The notes under the pieces are model-generated. The model was not told the DNA's origin, ran no database searches, and saw only the letters and a list, made by a program, of their open reading frames with translations. From Meghimatium bilineatum (lineage: Eukaryota; Mollusca; Gastropoda; Stylommatophora; Philomycidae), in assembly GCA_034231615.1 (NCBI GenBank), contig CM067311.1, positions 19,782,173 to 19,846,172 of the forward strand: DNA of 64,000 nucleotides, in the 5' to 3' direction. Made by a program: the position numbers and the translations under genes. Below, piece by piece: positions 7,911-19,917 of the stretch; position 1 is the first letter of the stretch; each line of letters opens with the position of its first letter.

Positions 7911-8207
7911 CCATGTTTACAAGAAAACCTATCGGCCCTTGTATAACTAATACGGATATTATGTTATGTGTTTGTTGTTACTGAGGATATTTCAATACCT
8001 GTACGGGATGTTTGTTGTTGTTGTAATAGTCCTTGTCTCGATCGGTCCGTTCGGGTGACTTTGTGTGCACGGTTTGAATGGCTTGATGAAATGGCATCTT
8101 TTTTGGAGATGCGGTTAGTCAAGTACAGAAGAACGCGTGTGCAATTGTTGTTTGACGATTTGGTGCCGTTGAACGGACTGGTTCAATTCCCGTTAGTCTC
8201 ATGAATT
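7911..8207 (+). repeat. 381 bp tandem unit, copy D, truncated
   Basis: The first 297 bases of a unit, ending at GTCTCATGAATT, where the A/C-rich tract begins. The right inverted end (CTCTGGCTTCC...) is missing, so the family's right boundary was lost when the A/C tract expanded or was joined here. Confidence 0.88.
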
Positions 8208-10217
8208 GAAAACACTACAAAAATACTACAAGAACAAAACACTCAAAAACATTACAAAATATTACAGAACACTACAAAACAATACAAAACACTAAAAAAG
8301 CGAAAACACTACAAAATACTCAAAAACTTTACAAAACACTCAAAAACATTTTAAAACAACACAAACACTACAAAACAATACAAAACACTAAAAGAAACAC
8401 TACAAAACGTTCAAAATCATTACACAACAATACAAAACACTACAAAAAACTAAGACACTTCAAAACACTACAAAACATACCACTAAAACACTTCAACACA
8501 CCACTAAAAATACCACTAAACACTACCAAAATAGTACAAATCTACTAAACACTACGAAAACACTACAGATATACTACAAAAACACTCAGAAACATTACAA
8601 AACACTACAAAACACAACAGTACAAAACACAACAACGAAAACGAAAAAACACTCAAAAACATGACAAAACTACAAAACATTACAAAACAACCTAAAAGCT
8701 ACGAAACACTGAAATACATTACAAAACAATGCACCACTAAAAATCACTACAAAAACACTACAAAACACTCAAAAACTTTACAAAACAACACAAAACACTA
8801 CAAAGCACTATAAAAACACTACAAAGCACTACAAAAACACTTCAAAACACTACAAAATACAACACTAAAACACTTCAACACACCACTAAACACTACCAAA
8901 ATAGTACAAAACTAATAAACACTACCAAAACACTACAGAAATACTACAAAAACACTAGAAACACTCAAAAACACTATGAAAACTCAACAAAATTCTCAAA
9001 AACATTACAAAACACTATAAAACACAAAACACCACAAAACACTCAAAAATATCAATACACTACCAAGAAAGTATAAAACCACTAAACACTACAAAAATAC
9101 TACAAAAACAATACAAAACACTCAAAAAAAGTACAAAACACTAAAAATACTACAAAAACACAACAAAACACTCAAAAACATTACAAACACTACAAAACAC
9201 TACAAAACACTACAAACACTCAAAAACTACAAAATACTACACAACATTACAAAACACTACAAAACACTAAAAAACAATACGAAAACACTACAAAAACTCT
9301 CAAAAACATTGCAAAATACTACAAAACTATAAAACACTACGAAACAAAAAACACTACCTACAAAAACACTACAAAACACTAAAAAACACTACAAAAGCAC
9401 TACAAAACACTACAAAACATTCAACAACATTACAAAACAGTACGAAACACAACAAAAAACTAAAAGAACTTCAAAACACAACTAAACACTACCAAAATAG
9501 TACAAAACTACTAAACACTACAGAAATACTACAAAACACTAGAAACACTCAAAACACTATAAAAACACAACATCACTCAAAAACATTACAAAACACTAAA
9601 AAACATTACAAAACACTAAAAACACTCAAAAACATCAATACACTATCAAAACAGTACAAAACCATTAAACACTACAAAAATACTACAAAAATAATACAAA
9701 ACACTCAAAAAATACAACTAAACACTAAAAAACACTACCAAAACACTACAAAGCACTCAAAAACTTTACAAAATACTACACAACATTACACAACACTACA
9801 AAACACTACAAAGCACTACAAAAACACTTCAAAACACTACAAAACACAACACTATAACACTTCAACACACCACTAAACACTACCAAAATAGTACAAAACT
9901 ACTAAACACTACCAAAACACTACAGAAATACTACAAAATCACTAGAAACACTCAACAACACTATGAAAACTCAACAAAATTCTCAAAAACATTACAAAAC
10001 ACTATAAAACACAAAACACCACAAAACACTCAAAAATATCAATACACTACCAAGAAAGTATAAAACCACTAAACACTACAAAAATACTACAAAAACAATA
10101 CAAAACACTCAAAAAAGTACAAAACACTAAAAATACTACAAAAACACTACAAAACACTCAAAAACATTACAAACACTACAAAACAATACAAAACATTACA
10201 AAACAACACAAAACACT
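8208..10217 (+). repeat. A/C-rich degenerate minisatellite, about 2 kb
   Basis: Almost entirely A and C on this strand, made of imperfect units of about 8-12 bases such as ACACTACAAAA and ACACTCAAAAA. G and T are rare, and T occurs mainly as CTAC, CATT or AATAC. There is no coding potential. A longer block repeats: about 330 bases from near 8871 recur from 9858, an offset of 987, with only scattered differences. The tract therefore grew by duplication of large blocks as well as short units. Confidence 0.9.
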
Positions 10218-10814
10218 TAGTATGGCAGAAGATAGAGGAGAATAAGGGTGCAGCACTGCTGGCTCATTACAAGGCACAAATCGGTCAGAGGAATTTAGGG
10301 AATTACAATAAAATCATGAAAACAGTCACAGACATGTGCAAGGAGCAAGCATTGGAAAGCGATAATGTAATTACTTGAGGATATTACAGCCGTACTGAAG
10401 AGATCAAGAAACTCTGCGCCAGGACCTGACGGCATTAGGTATGATGATCTCAAAGGCAGGTCAGACCTTAAGGAGCTGGCAATGTTGTTCAACAAGAGCC
10501 TAGCGAACGGCACAGTAGAGGAAGACTAGTTGCATGATCCCACTACCCAAGCCTGGCAAGAGTCTTGCTAAGATACAGGGTTTCAGACTCATAACCACGC
10601 AAAATACGATCGGCAAGTTCTTAGAAAAGATTGTGGCGTGGAAATGGTCCCTACATCAACAAAAGAATAATATACTACCATCAACATTAGGAGGTTATCG
10701 TCCAGGTAAACAGACTAGGCACAATGCCGCTGTGTTCGCGCATGACGTTTTCGAAGGTTTTGACAAACGAATGGAGATTCGCGGCTGCAATAGACATGGA
10801 GGATGCTGATATCT
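10218..10814 (+). pseudogene. Non-LTR retrotransposon RT, N-terminal half (three frameshifts)
   Basis: Four consecutive frames read one LINE RT. The first is 10220-10378, the linker before RT (VWQKIEENKG to ALESDNVIT). The second is 10374-10529 (LEDITAVLKRSRNSAPGPDG, RT motif 1). The third is 10534-10777 (IPLPKPGKSLAKIQGFRLIT, then GKFLEKIVAWK and LPSTLGGYRPGK, RT motifs 2 and 3). The fourth starts at 10778 (FAAAIDMEDAD, the start of catalytic motif A). Single-base indels near 10374, 10530 and 10778 separate them. The fragment stops in motif A where the satellite starts; motifs B and C are absent. It differs in sequence from the LINE at 2426-6187, so it is another lineage. Confidence 0.88.
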
Positions 10815-13299
10815 AATTTGGTGTATTATAGCTTACTGCATCAGAACTGGCGTATTACACACAAATTAGGTCTATTGCTGTTCAGTACGTAAAAACTCAT
10901 TGTATTCTGGCATATTACTCACAAATTGGGTGTACTGCAGCTTACTAATCCAGAAATTGTATTCTGGACAGACGAATTTGGTGTATTCTAGCTTACTACG
11001 TCAGAACTAGCGTATTACACACGAATTGGCTGTATTGCAGTTTAGTACGCCAAAGCTCTGTGTATTCTGGCATATTACTTACAAATACATTGTACTGCAG
11101 CTTACTACACTAGAATTGAGTGTATTCTGGTCCATTACACATGATTTCGTTGTATTGCAGCTTAATACGGCAGAACACTGGCGTATTACAAACACATTAG
11201 GTCTATTGCTGTTTAGAACGTCCAAACTCAGTGTATTCTGGAATATTACTCACACATTGGGTGTACTGCAACTTACTACACCAGAATTGTATTCTGGACA
11301 CACGAATTTGGTGTATTGTAGCTAAACTACGTCAGAACTGGCGTATTACACACGAATTGGGTGTATTGCAGTTTAGTACGCCAAAACTATGTGTATTCTG
11401 GCATATTACTCATAAATTCATTGTACTGAAGCTTCCTACACTAGAAGTGAATGTATTCTTGCCTATTACACATGATTTCGTTGTATTGCAGCTTAATGCG
11501 TCAGAACACTGGCGTATTACGCACAAATTATATCTCTTGCTGTTTTTAACGTCAAAACTCGGTGTATTCTGGAATATTACTCACAAATTCATTGTACTGG
11601 TGCTTACTACTCTAGAATTGAGTGTATTCTGGCCTATTACATATGATTTCGTTGTATTGCAGCTTACTACATCAAAAGACTGGCGTTTTTACAAGAATAT
11701 TAGGTATATTGCTGTTTAGTACGTAAAAATCCAGTGTATTCTGGCATATTACTCACAAATTGGGTGTACTGCAGCTTACTAAACCAGAAATTGTATTCTG
11801 GACACACGAATTTGGCGTAGGCCTATTCTAGCTTACTACGTCAGAACTCGGTGTATTATGGCTTATTACTCACAAATTGAATGTACTGCAGCTTAGTGGA
11901 AAAGAAATCTGTATATTCTGGCATTTTACACACTAATTTGGTGTATTGCAGCTTACTTCGTCAGAACACTGGCGTATTACACAAAAATTAGGTCTATAGC
12001 TGTTTAGTACGCTAAAACTTAGTGTATTCTGGGATATTACTCACATATTCAATGTACTGAAGCTTACTACACTTGAAATTGTATTCAGGGAACACACGAA
12101 GGTGGTATATTGTAGCTTACTACATCAGAACTGTCGTATTACACGCGAATTGGGTGTATTGCAGTTTAGTATGCCAAAACTCGGTGTATTCAGGCATATT
12201 ACTCACAAATACAATGTACTGAAGCTTACTATACTTTAAATTGTATTCTGAACACACGAATTTGGTGTATTCTAGCTTACTACGTCAGAACTCGGTGTAT
12301 ACTGGCATATTACTCACAAATTGAGTGTACTGCATCTTTCTACAACAGAAATCTGTATATCCTGGAATTTTATACACTAAGTTTAAGTATTGCAGCTTAC
12401 TTCGTCAGAACACTGGCGTATTAATAACAAATTAGGTCTATTGCTGTTTAGTACGTCAAAACTCAGTGTATTCTAGCATATTACTCACAAATTGGGTGTA
12501 CTGCAGCTTACTACACCAGAAATTTTATTCTGGAGACACGAATTGGGTGTATTGCACTTTAGTACGCCAAAACTCGGTGTATTCAGGTATATTATTCAGA
12601 AATGCAATGTGCTGAAGCTTACTACACCTGAAATTGTATTCTTGACACACGATTTTGGTGTATTGTAGCTTACTACATCAGAACTGGCGTATTACACACG
12701 AATTGGGTGTATTGCAGTTTAGTACACCAAAACTATGTATTACTCACAAAGTAGGTCTCTTGCTGTTTAGAACGTCATAACTCGGTGTATTTTGGTATAT
12801 TACTCACAAATTCATTGTACTGAAGCTTACTACACTAGAATTGAGTGTATTTTGGCCTATTACACATGATGTCCTTGTATTGCAGCTTAATACGTCAGAA
12901 CACTGGTGCATTACTCACAAATTAGGTCTCTTGGTGTTTAGAACGTCAAAACTCGGTGTATTCTGGCATATTACTCACAAATTCATTGTACTGAAACTTA
13001 CTACGCCAGAAATAGTATTCTTGTTACACGAATTTGATGTGTTGTAGCTTACTACGTCAGAACTGGCGTATTACACACGAATTTGATGTTTTGCAGTTTA
13101 ACATAAGCTCTGCGTATTCTGGCATATTACTTACAAATTCATTGTACTGAAGCTTACTACACTAGAATTGAGTGTATTCTGGCGTATTACACATGATTTC
13201 GTTGTATTGCAGCTTAATTCGTTAGAACTGGAGTATTACACACGAATTGGATGTATTGCAGTTTAGTACGCCATAACACTGTGTATTCTGGCAGATTAC
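10815..13299 (+). repeat. Satellite left edge, diverged monomers of all types
   Basis: Monomers here differ from each other far more than elsewhere and occur in irregular order. Forms related to both later zones are interleaved: ATTCTGGACACACGAATTTG ancestors of the 111 bp dimer, and TGATTTCGTTGTATTGCAGC ancestors of the 171 bp trimer. Several carry a clean hairpin, CCAGAAT with ATTCTGG around TGT, as at 11281-11297. This is the pattern of an array edge that has escaped homogenisation. Confidence 0.85.
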
Positions 13300-15505
13300 T
13301 CACACATTCATTGTAGTGAAGCTTACTACACTAGAATTGAGTGTATTCTGGTCTATTACACATGATTTCGTTGTATTGCAGCTTAATACGCCAGAACACT
13401 GGTGTATTACTCACAAATTAGGTCTCTTGCTGTTTAGAACGTCAAAACTCGGTGTATTATGGCGTATTTCCCACAAATTCATTGTACTGAAACTTACTAC
13501 ACTAGAATTGAGTGTATTCTGGCCTGTTACACATGATTTCGTTGTATTGCAGCTTAATACATCAGAACACTGGCGTATTACTCACAAATTATGTCTCTTG
13601 CTGTTTAGAACGTCATAACTCGGTGTATTTTGGCATATTACTCACAAATTCATTGTACTGAAGCTTACTACACTAGAATTGAGTGTATTCTGGCCTATTA
13701 CACATGATCTCGTTGTATTGCAGCTTAATACGTCAGAACACTAGCGTATTACTCACAAATTAGGTCTATTGCTGTTTAGTAGGTTAGATCTCAGTGTATT
13801 CTAGCATATTACTCACAAATTGGGTGTTCTGCAGCTTACTACACCAGAAATAGTATTCTGGTTACACGAATTTGATGTGTTGTAGCTTACTACGTCAGAA
13901 CTGGCGTATTACACACGAATTTGATGTTTTGCAGTTTAACCTAAGCTCTGCGTGTTCTGGCATATTACTTACAAATTCATTGTACTGAAGCTTACTGCAC
14001 TAGAATTGAGTGTATTCTGGCCTATTACACAAGATTTCGTTGTATTGAAGCTTAATACGTCAGAACACTGGCGTATTACTCACAAATTAGGTCTCTTGCT
14101 GTTTAGAACGTCAAAACTCGGTGTATTCTGGCATATTACTCACAAATTCATTGTACTGAAACTTACTACACCAGAAATGAGTGAATTCTGGCCTATTACA
14201 CATGATCTCGTTGTATTGCAGCTTAATACGTAAGAACACTAGCGTATTACTCACAAATTAGGTCTCTTGCTGTTTAGTACGTAAAAACCCAGTGTATTCT
14301 GGCATATTACTCACAAATTCATTGTAATGAAGCGTACTACACTAGAATTGAGTATATTCTGGCGTATTACACATGATTTCGTTGTATTGCAGCTTAATTC
14401 GTTAGAAATGGAGTATTACACACGAATTGGATGTATTGCAGTTTAGTACGCCATAACACTGTGTATTCTGGCAGATTACTCACAAATTCATTGTAGTGAA
14501 GCTTACTACACTAGAATTGAGTGTATTCTGGTCTATTACACATGATTTCGTTGTATTGCAGCTTAATACGTCAGAACACTGGTGTATTACTCACAAATTA
14601 GGTCTCTTGCTGTTTAGAACGTCAAAACTCGGTGTATTATGGCGTATTACCCACAAATTCATTGTACTGAAGCTTACTACACTAGAATTGTGTGTATTCT
14701 GGCCTATTACACATGATTTCGTTGTATTGCAGCTTAATACGTCAGAACACTGGCGTATTACTCAGAAATTAGGTCTCTTGCTGTTTAGAACGTCAAAACT
14801 CAGTGTATTATGGCGTATTACCCACAAATTCATTGTACTGAAACTTACTACACTACAATTGTGTGTATTCTGGCCTATTACACATGATTTCGTTGTATTG
14901 CAGCTTAATACGTCAGAACACTGGTGTATTTCTCACAAATTAGGTCTCTTGCTGTTTAGTACGTCAAAACTCTATGTATTCTGGCATATTACTCACAAAT
15001 TCATTGTACTGGAACTTACTACACTAGAATTGAGTGAATTCTGGCCTATTACACATGCTTTAGTTGTATTGCAGCTTACTACGTCAGAACACTGGCGTAT
15101 TACTCAGAAATTTGGTCTCTTGCTGTTTAGAACGTCAAAACTCGGTGTATTCTGGCATATTACTCACAAATTCATTGTACTGAAACTTACTACACTAGAA
15201 TTGAGTGTATTCTGGCCTGTTACACATGATTTCGTTGTATTGCAGCTTAATACATCAGAACACTGGCGTATTACTCACAAATTATGTCTCTTGCTGTTTA
15301 GAACGTCATAACTCGGTGTATTTTGGCATATTACTAACAAATTCATTGTACTGAAGCTTACTACACTAGAATTGAGTGTATTCTGGCCTATTACACATGA
15401 TCTCGTTGTATTGCAGCTTAATACGTCAGAACACTGGTGTATTACTCACAAATTATGTCTCTTGGTGTTTAGAACGTCAAAAATCGGTGTATTCTGGCAT
15501 ATTAC
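13300..15505 (+). repeat. 2,206 bp higher-order repeat, copy 1
   Basis: The block begins near the variant CACACATTCATTGTAGTGAA. Copies 2 and 3 match it at an offset of exactly 2,206 bases. Differences are isolated, such as AAAACCCAGTG at 14284 against AAAACTCAGTG in the others. Confidence 0.88.
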
Positions 15506-17711
15506 TCACACATTCATTGTAGTGAAGCTTACTACACTAGAATTGAGTGTATTCTGGTCTATTACACATGATTTCGTTGTATTGCAGCTTAATACGCCAG
15601 AACACTGGTGTATTACTCACAAATTAGGTCTCTTGCTGTTTAGAACGTCAAAACTCGGTGTATTATGGCGTATTTCCCACAAATTCATTGTACTGAAACT
15701 TACTACACTAGAATTGAGTGTATTCTGGCCTGTTACACATGATTTCGTTGTATTGCAGCTTAATACATCAGAACACTGGCGTATTACTCACAAATTATGT
15801 CTCTTGCTGTTTAGAACGTCATAACTCGGTGTATTTTGGCATATTACTCACAAATTCATTGTACTGAAGCTTACTACACTAGAATTGAGTGTATTCTGGC
15901 CTATTACACATGATCTCGTTGTATTGCAGCTTAATACGTCAGAACACTAGCGTATTACTCACAAATTAGGTCTATTGCTGTTTAGTAGGTTAGATCTCAG
16001 TGTATTCTAGCATATTACTCACAAATTGGGTGTTCTGCAGCTTACTACACCAGAAATAGTATTCTGGTTACACGAATTTGATGTGTTGTAGCTTACTACG
16101 TCAGAACTGGCGTATTACACACGAATTTGATGTTTTGCAGTTTAACCTAAGCTCTGCGTGTTCTGGCATATTACTTACAAATTCATTGTACTGAAGCTTA
16201 CTGCACTAGAATTGAGTGTATTCTGGACTATTACACAAGATTTCGTTGTATTGAAGCTTAATACGTCAGAACACTGGCGTATTACTCACAAATTAGGTCT
16301 CTTGCTGTTTAGAACGTCAAAACTCGGTGTATTCTGGCATATTACTCACAAATTCATTGTACTGAAACTTACTACACCAGAAATGAGTGAATTCTGGCCT
16401 ATTACACATGATCTCGTTGTATTGCAGCTTAATACGTAAGAACACTAGCGTATTACTCACAAATTAGGTCTCTTGCTGTTTAGTACGTAAAAACTCAGTG
16501 TATTCTGGCATATTACTCACAAATTCATTGTACTGAAGCGTACTACACTAAAATTGAGTATATTCTGGCGTATTACACATGATTTCGTTGTATTGCAGCT
16601 TAATTCGTTAGAACTGGAGTATTACACACGAATTGGATGTATTGCAGTTTAGTACGCCATAACACTGTGTATTCTGGCAGATTACTCACAAATTCATTGT
16701 AGTGAAGCTTACTACACTAGAATTGAGTGTATTCTGGTCTATTACACATGATTTCGTTGTATTGCAGCTTAATACGTCAGAACACTGGTGTATTACTCAC
16801 AAATTAGGTCTCTTGCTGTTTAGAACGTCAAAACTCGGTGTATTATGGCGTATTACCCACAAATTCATTGTACTGAAGCTTACTACACTAGAATTGTGTG
16901 TATTCTGGCCTATTACACATGATTTCGTTGTATTGCAGCTTAATACGTCAGAACACTGGCGTATTACTCAGAAATTAGGTCTCTTGCTGTTTAGAACGTC
17001 AAAACTCAGTGTATTATGGCGTATTACCCACAAATTCATTGTACTGAAACTTACTACACTACAATTGTGTGTATTCTGGCCTATTACACATGATTTCGTT
17101 GTATTGCAGCTTAATACGTCAGAACACTGGTGTATTTCTCACAAATTAGGTCTCTTGCTGTTTAGTACGTCAAAACTCTATGTATTCTGGCATATTACTC
17201 ACAAATTCATTGTACTGGAACTTACTACACTAGAATTGAGTGAATTCTGGCCTATTACACATGCTTTAGTTGTATTGCAGCTTACTACGTCAGAACACTG
17301 GCGTATTACTCAGAAATTTGGTCTCTTGCTGTTTAGAACGTCAAAACTCGGTGTATTCTGGCATATTACTCACAAATTCATTGTACTGAAACTTACTACA
17401 CTAGAATTGAGTGTATTCTGGCCTGTTACACATGATTTCGTTGTATTGCAGCTTAATACATCAGAACACTGGCGTATTACTCACAAATTATGTCTCTTGC
17501 TGTTTAGAACGTCATAACTCGGTGTATTTTGGCATATTACTCACAAATTCATTGTACTGAAGCTTACTACACTAGAATTGAGTGTATTCTGGCCTATTAC
17601 ACATGATCTCGTTGTATTGCAGCTTAATACGTCAGAACACTGGTGTATTACTCACAAATTATGTCTCTTGGTGTTTAGAACGTCAAAAATCGGTGTATTC
17701 TGGCATATTAC
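15506..17711 (+). repeat. 2,206 bp higher-order repeat, copy 2
   Basis: Nearly identical to copies 1 and 3. It shares with copy 3 the change GGACTATTACACAAG near 16224, where copies 1 and 4 have GGCCTATTACACAAG, so copies 2 and 3 are the closest pair at that site. Confidence 0.88.
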
Positions 17712-19917
17712 TCACACATTCATTGTAGTGAAGCTTACTACACTAGAATTGAGTGTATTCTGGTCTATTACACATGATTTCGTTGTATTGCAGCTTAATA
17801 CGCCAGAACACTGGTGTATTACTCACAAATTAGGTCTCTTGCTGTTTAGAACGTCAAAACTCGGTGTATTATGGCGTATTTCCCACAAATTCATTGTACT
17901 GAAACTTACTACACTAGAATTGAGTGTATTCTGGCCTGTTACACATGATTTCGTTGTATTGCAGCTTAATACATCAGAACACTGGCGTATTACTCACAAA
18001 TTATGTCTCTTGCTGTTTAGAACGTCATAACTCGGTGTATTTTGGCATATTACTCACAAATTCATTGTACTGAAGCTTACTACACTAGAATTGAGTGTAT
18101 TCTGGCCTATTACACATGATCTCGTTGTATTGCAGCTTAATACGTCAGAACACTAGCGTATTACTCACAAATTAGGTCTATTGCTGTTTAGTAGGTTAGA
18201 TCTCAGTGTATTCTAGCATATTACTCACAAATTGGGTGTTCTGCAGCTTACTACACCAGAAATAGTATTCTGGTTACACGAATTTGATGTGTTGTAGCTT
18301 ACTACGTCAGAACTGGCGTATTACACACGAATTTGATGTTTTGCAGTTTAACCTAAGCTCTGCGTGTTCTGGCATATTACTTACAAATTCATTGTACTGA
18401 AGCTTACTGCACTAGAATTGAGTGTATTCTGGACTATTACACAAGATTTCGTTGTATTGAAGCTTAATACGTCAGAACACTGGCGTATTACTCACAAATT
18501 AGGTCTCTTGCTGTTTAGAACGTCAAAACTCGGTGTATTCTGGCATATTACTCACAAATTCATTGTACTGAAACTTACTACACCAGAAATGAGTGAATTC
18601 TGGCCTATTACACATGATCTCGTTGTATTGCAGCTTAATACGTAAGAACACTAGCGTATTACTCACAAATTAGGTCTCTTGCTGTTTAGTACGTAAAAAC
18701 TCAGTGTATTCTGGCATATTACTCACAAATTCATTGTACTGAAGCGTACTACACTAGAATTGAGTATATTCTGGCGTATTACACATGATTTCGTTGTATT
18801 GCAGCTTAATTCGTTAGAACTGGAGTATTACACACGAATTGGATGTATTGCAGTTTAGTACGCCATAACACTGTGTATTCTGGCAGATTACTCACAAATT
18901 CATTGTAGTGAAGCTTACTACACTAGAATTGAGTGTATTCTGGTCTATTACACATGATTTCGTTGTATTGCAGCTTAATACGTCAGAACACTGGTGTATT
19001 ACTCACAAATTAGGTCTCTTGCTGTTTAGAACGTCAAAACTCGGTGTATTATGGCGTATTACCCACAAATTCATTGTACTGAAGCTTACTACACTAGAAT
19101 TGTGTGTATTCTGGCCTATTACACATGATTTCGTTGTATTGCAGCTTAATACGTCAGAACACTGGCGTATTACTCAGAAATTAGGTCTCTTGCTGTTTAG
19201 AACGTCAAAACTCAGTGTATTATGGCGTATTACCCACAAATTCATTGTACTGAAACTTACTACACTACAATTGTGTGTATTCTGGCCTATTACACATGAT
19301 TTCGTTGTATTGCAGCTTAATACGTCAGAACACTGGTGTATTTCTCACAAATTAGGTCTCTTGCTGTTTAGTACGTCAAAACTCTATGTATTCTGGCATA
19401 TTACTCACAAATTCATTGTACTGGAACTTACTACACTAGAATTGAGTGAATTCTGGCCTATTACACATGCTTTAATTGTATTGCAGCTTACTACGTCAGA
19501 ACACTGGCGTATTACTCAGAAATTTGGTCTCTTGCTGTTTAGAACGTCAAAACTCGGTGTATTCTGGCATATTACTCACAAATTCATTGTACTGAAACTT
19601 ACTACACTAGAATTGAGTGTATTCTGGCCTGTTACACATGATTTCGTTGTATTGCAGCTTAATACATCAGAACACTGGCGTATTACTCACAAATTATGTC
19701 TCTTGCTGTTTAGAACGTCATAACTCGGTGTATTTTGGCATATTACTAACAAATTCATTGTACTGAAGCTTACTACACTAGAATTGAGTGTATTCTGGCC
19801 TATTACACATGATCTCGTTGTATTGCAGCTTAATACGTCAGAACACTGGTGTATTACTCACAAATTATGTCTCTTGGTGTTTAGAACGTCAAAAATCGGT
19901 GTATTCTGGCATATTAC
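17712..19917 (+). repeat. 2,206 bp higher-order repeat, copy 3
   Basis: Nearly identical to copy 2. A private change, CATGCTTTAATTG near 19467, replaces CATGCTTTAGTTG of the other copies. Confidence 0.88.

Noticed and set aside
6573..8204. 78-codon cysteine-containing frame repeated in units B, C and D as a real gene
   Set aside because: Copy A is broken, differences between copies are mostly amino-acid changing, and no domain is recognised. It follows the DNA repeat.
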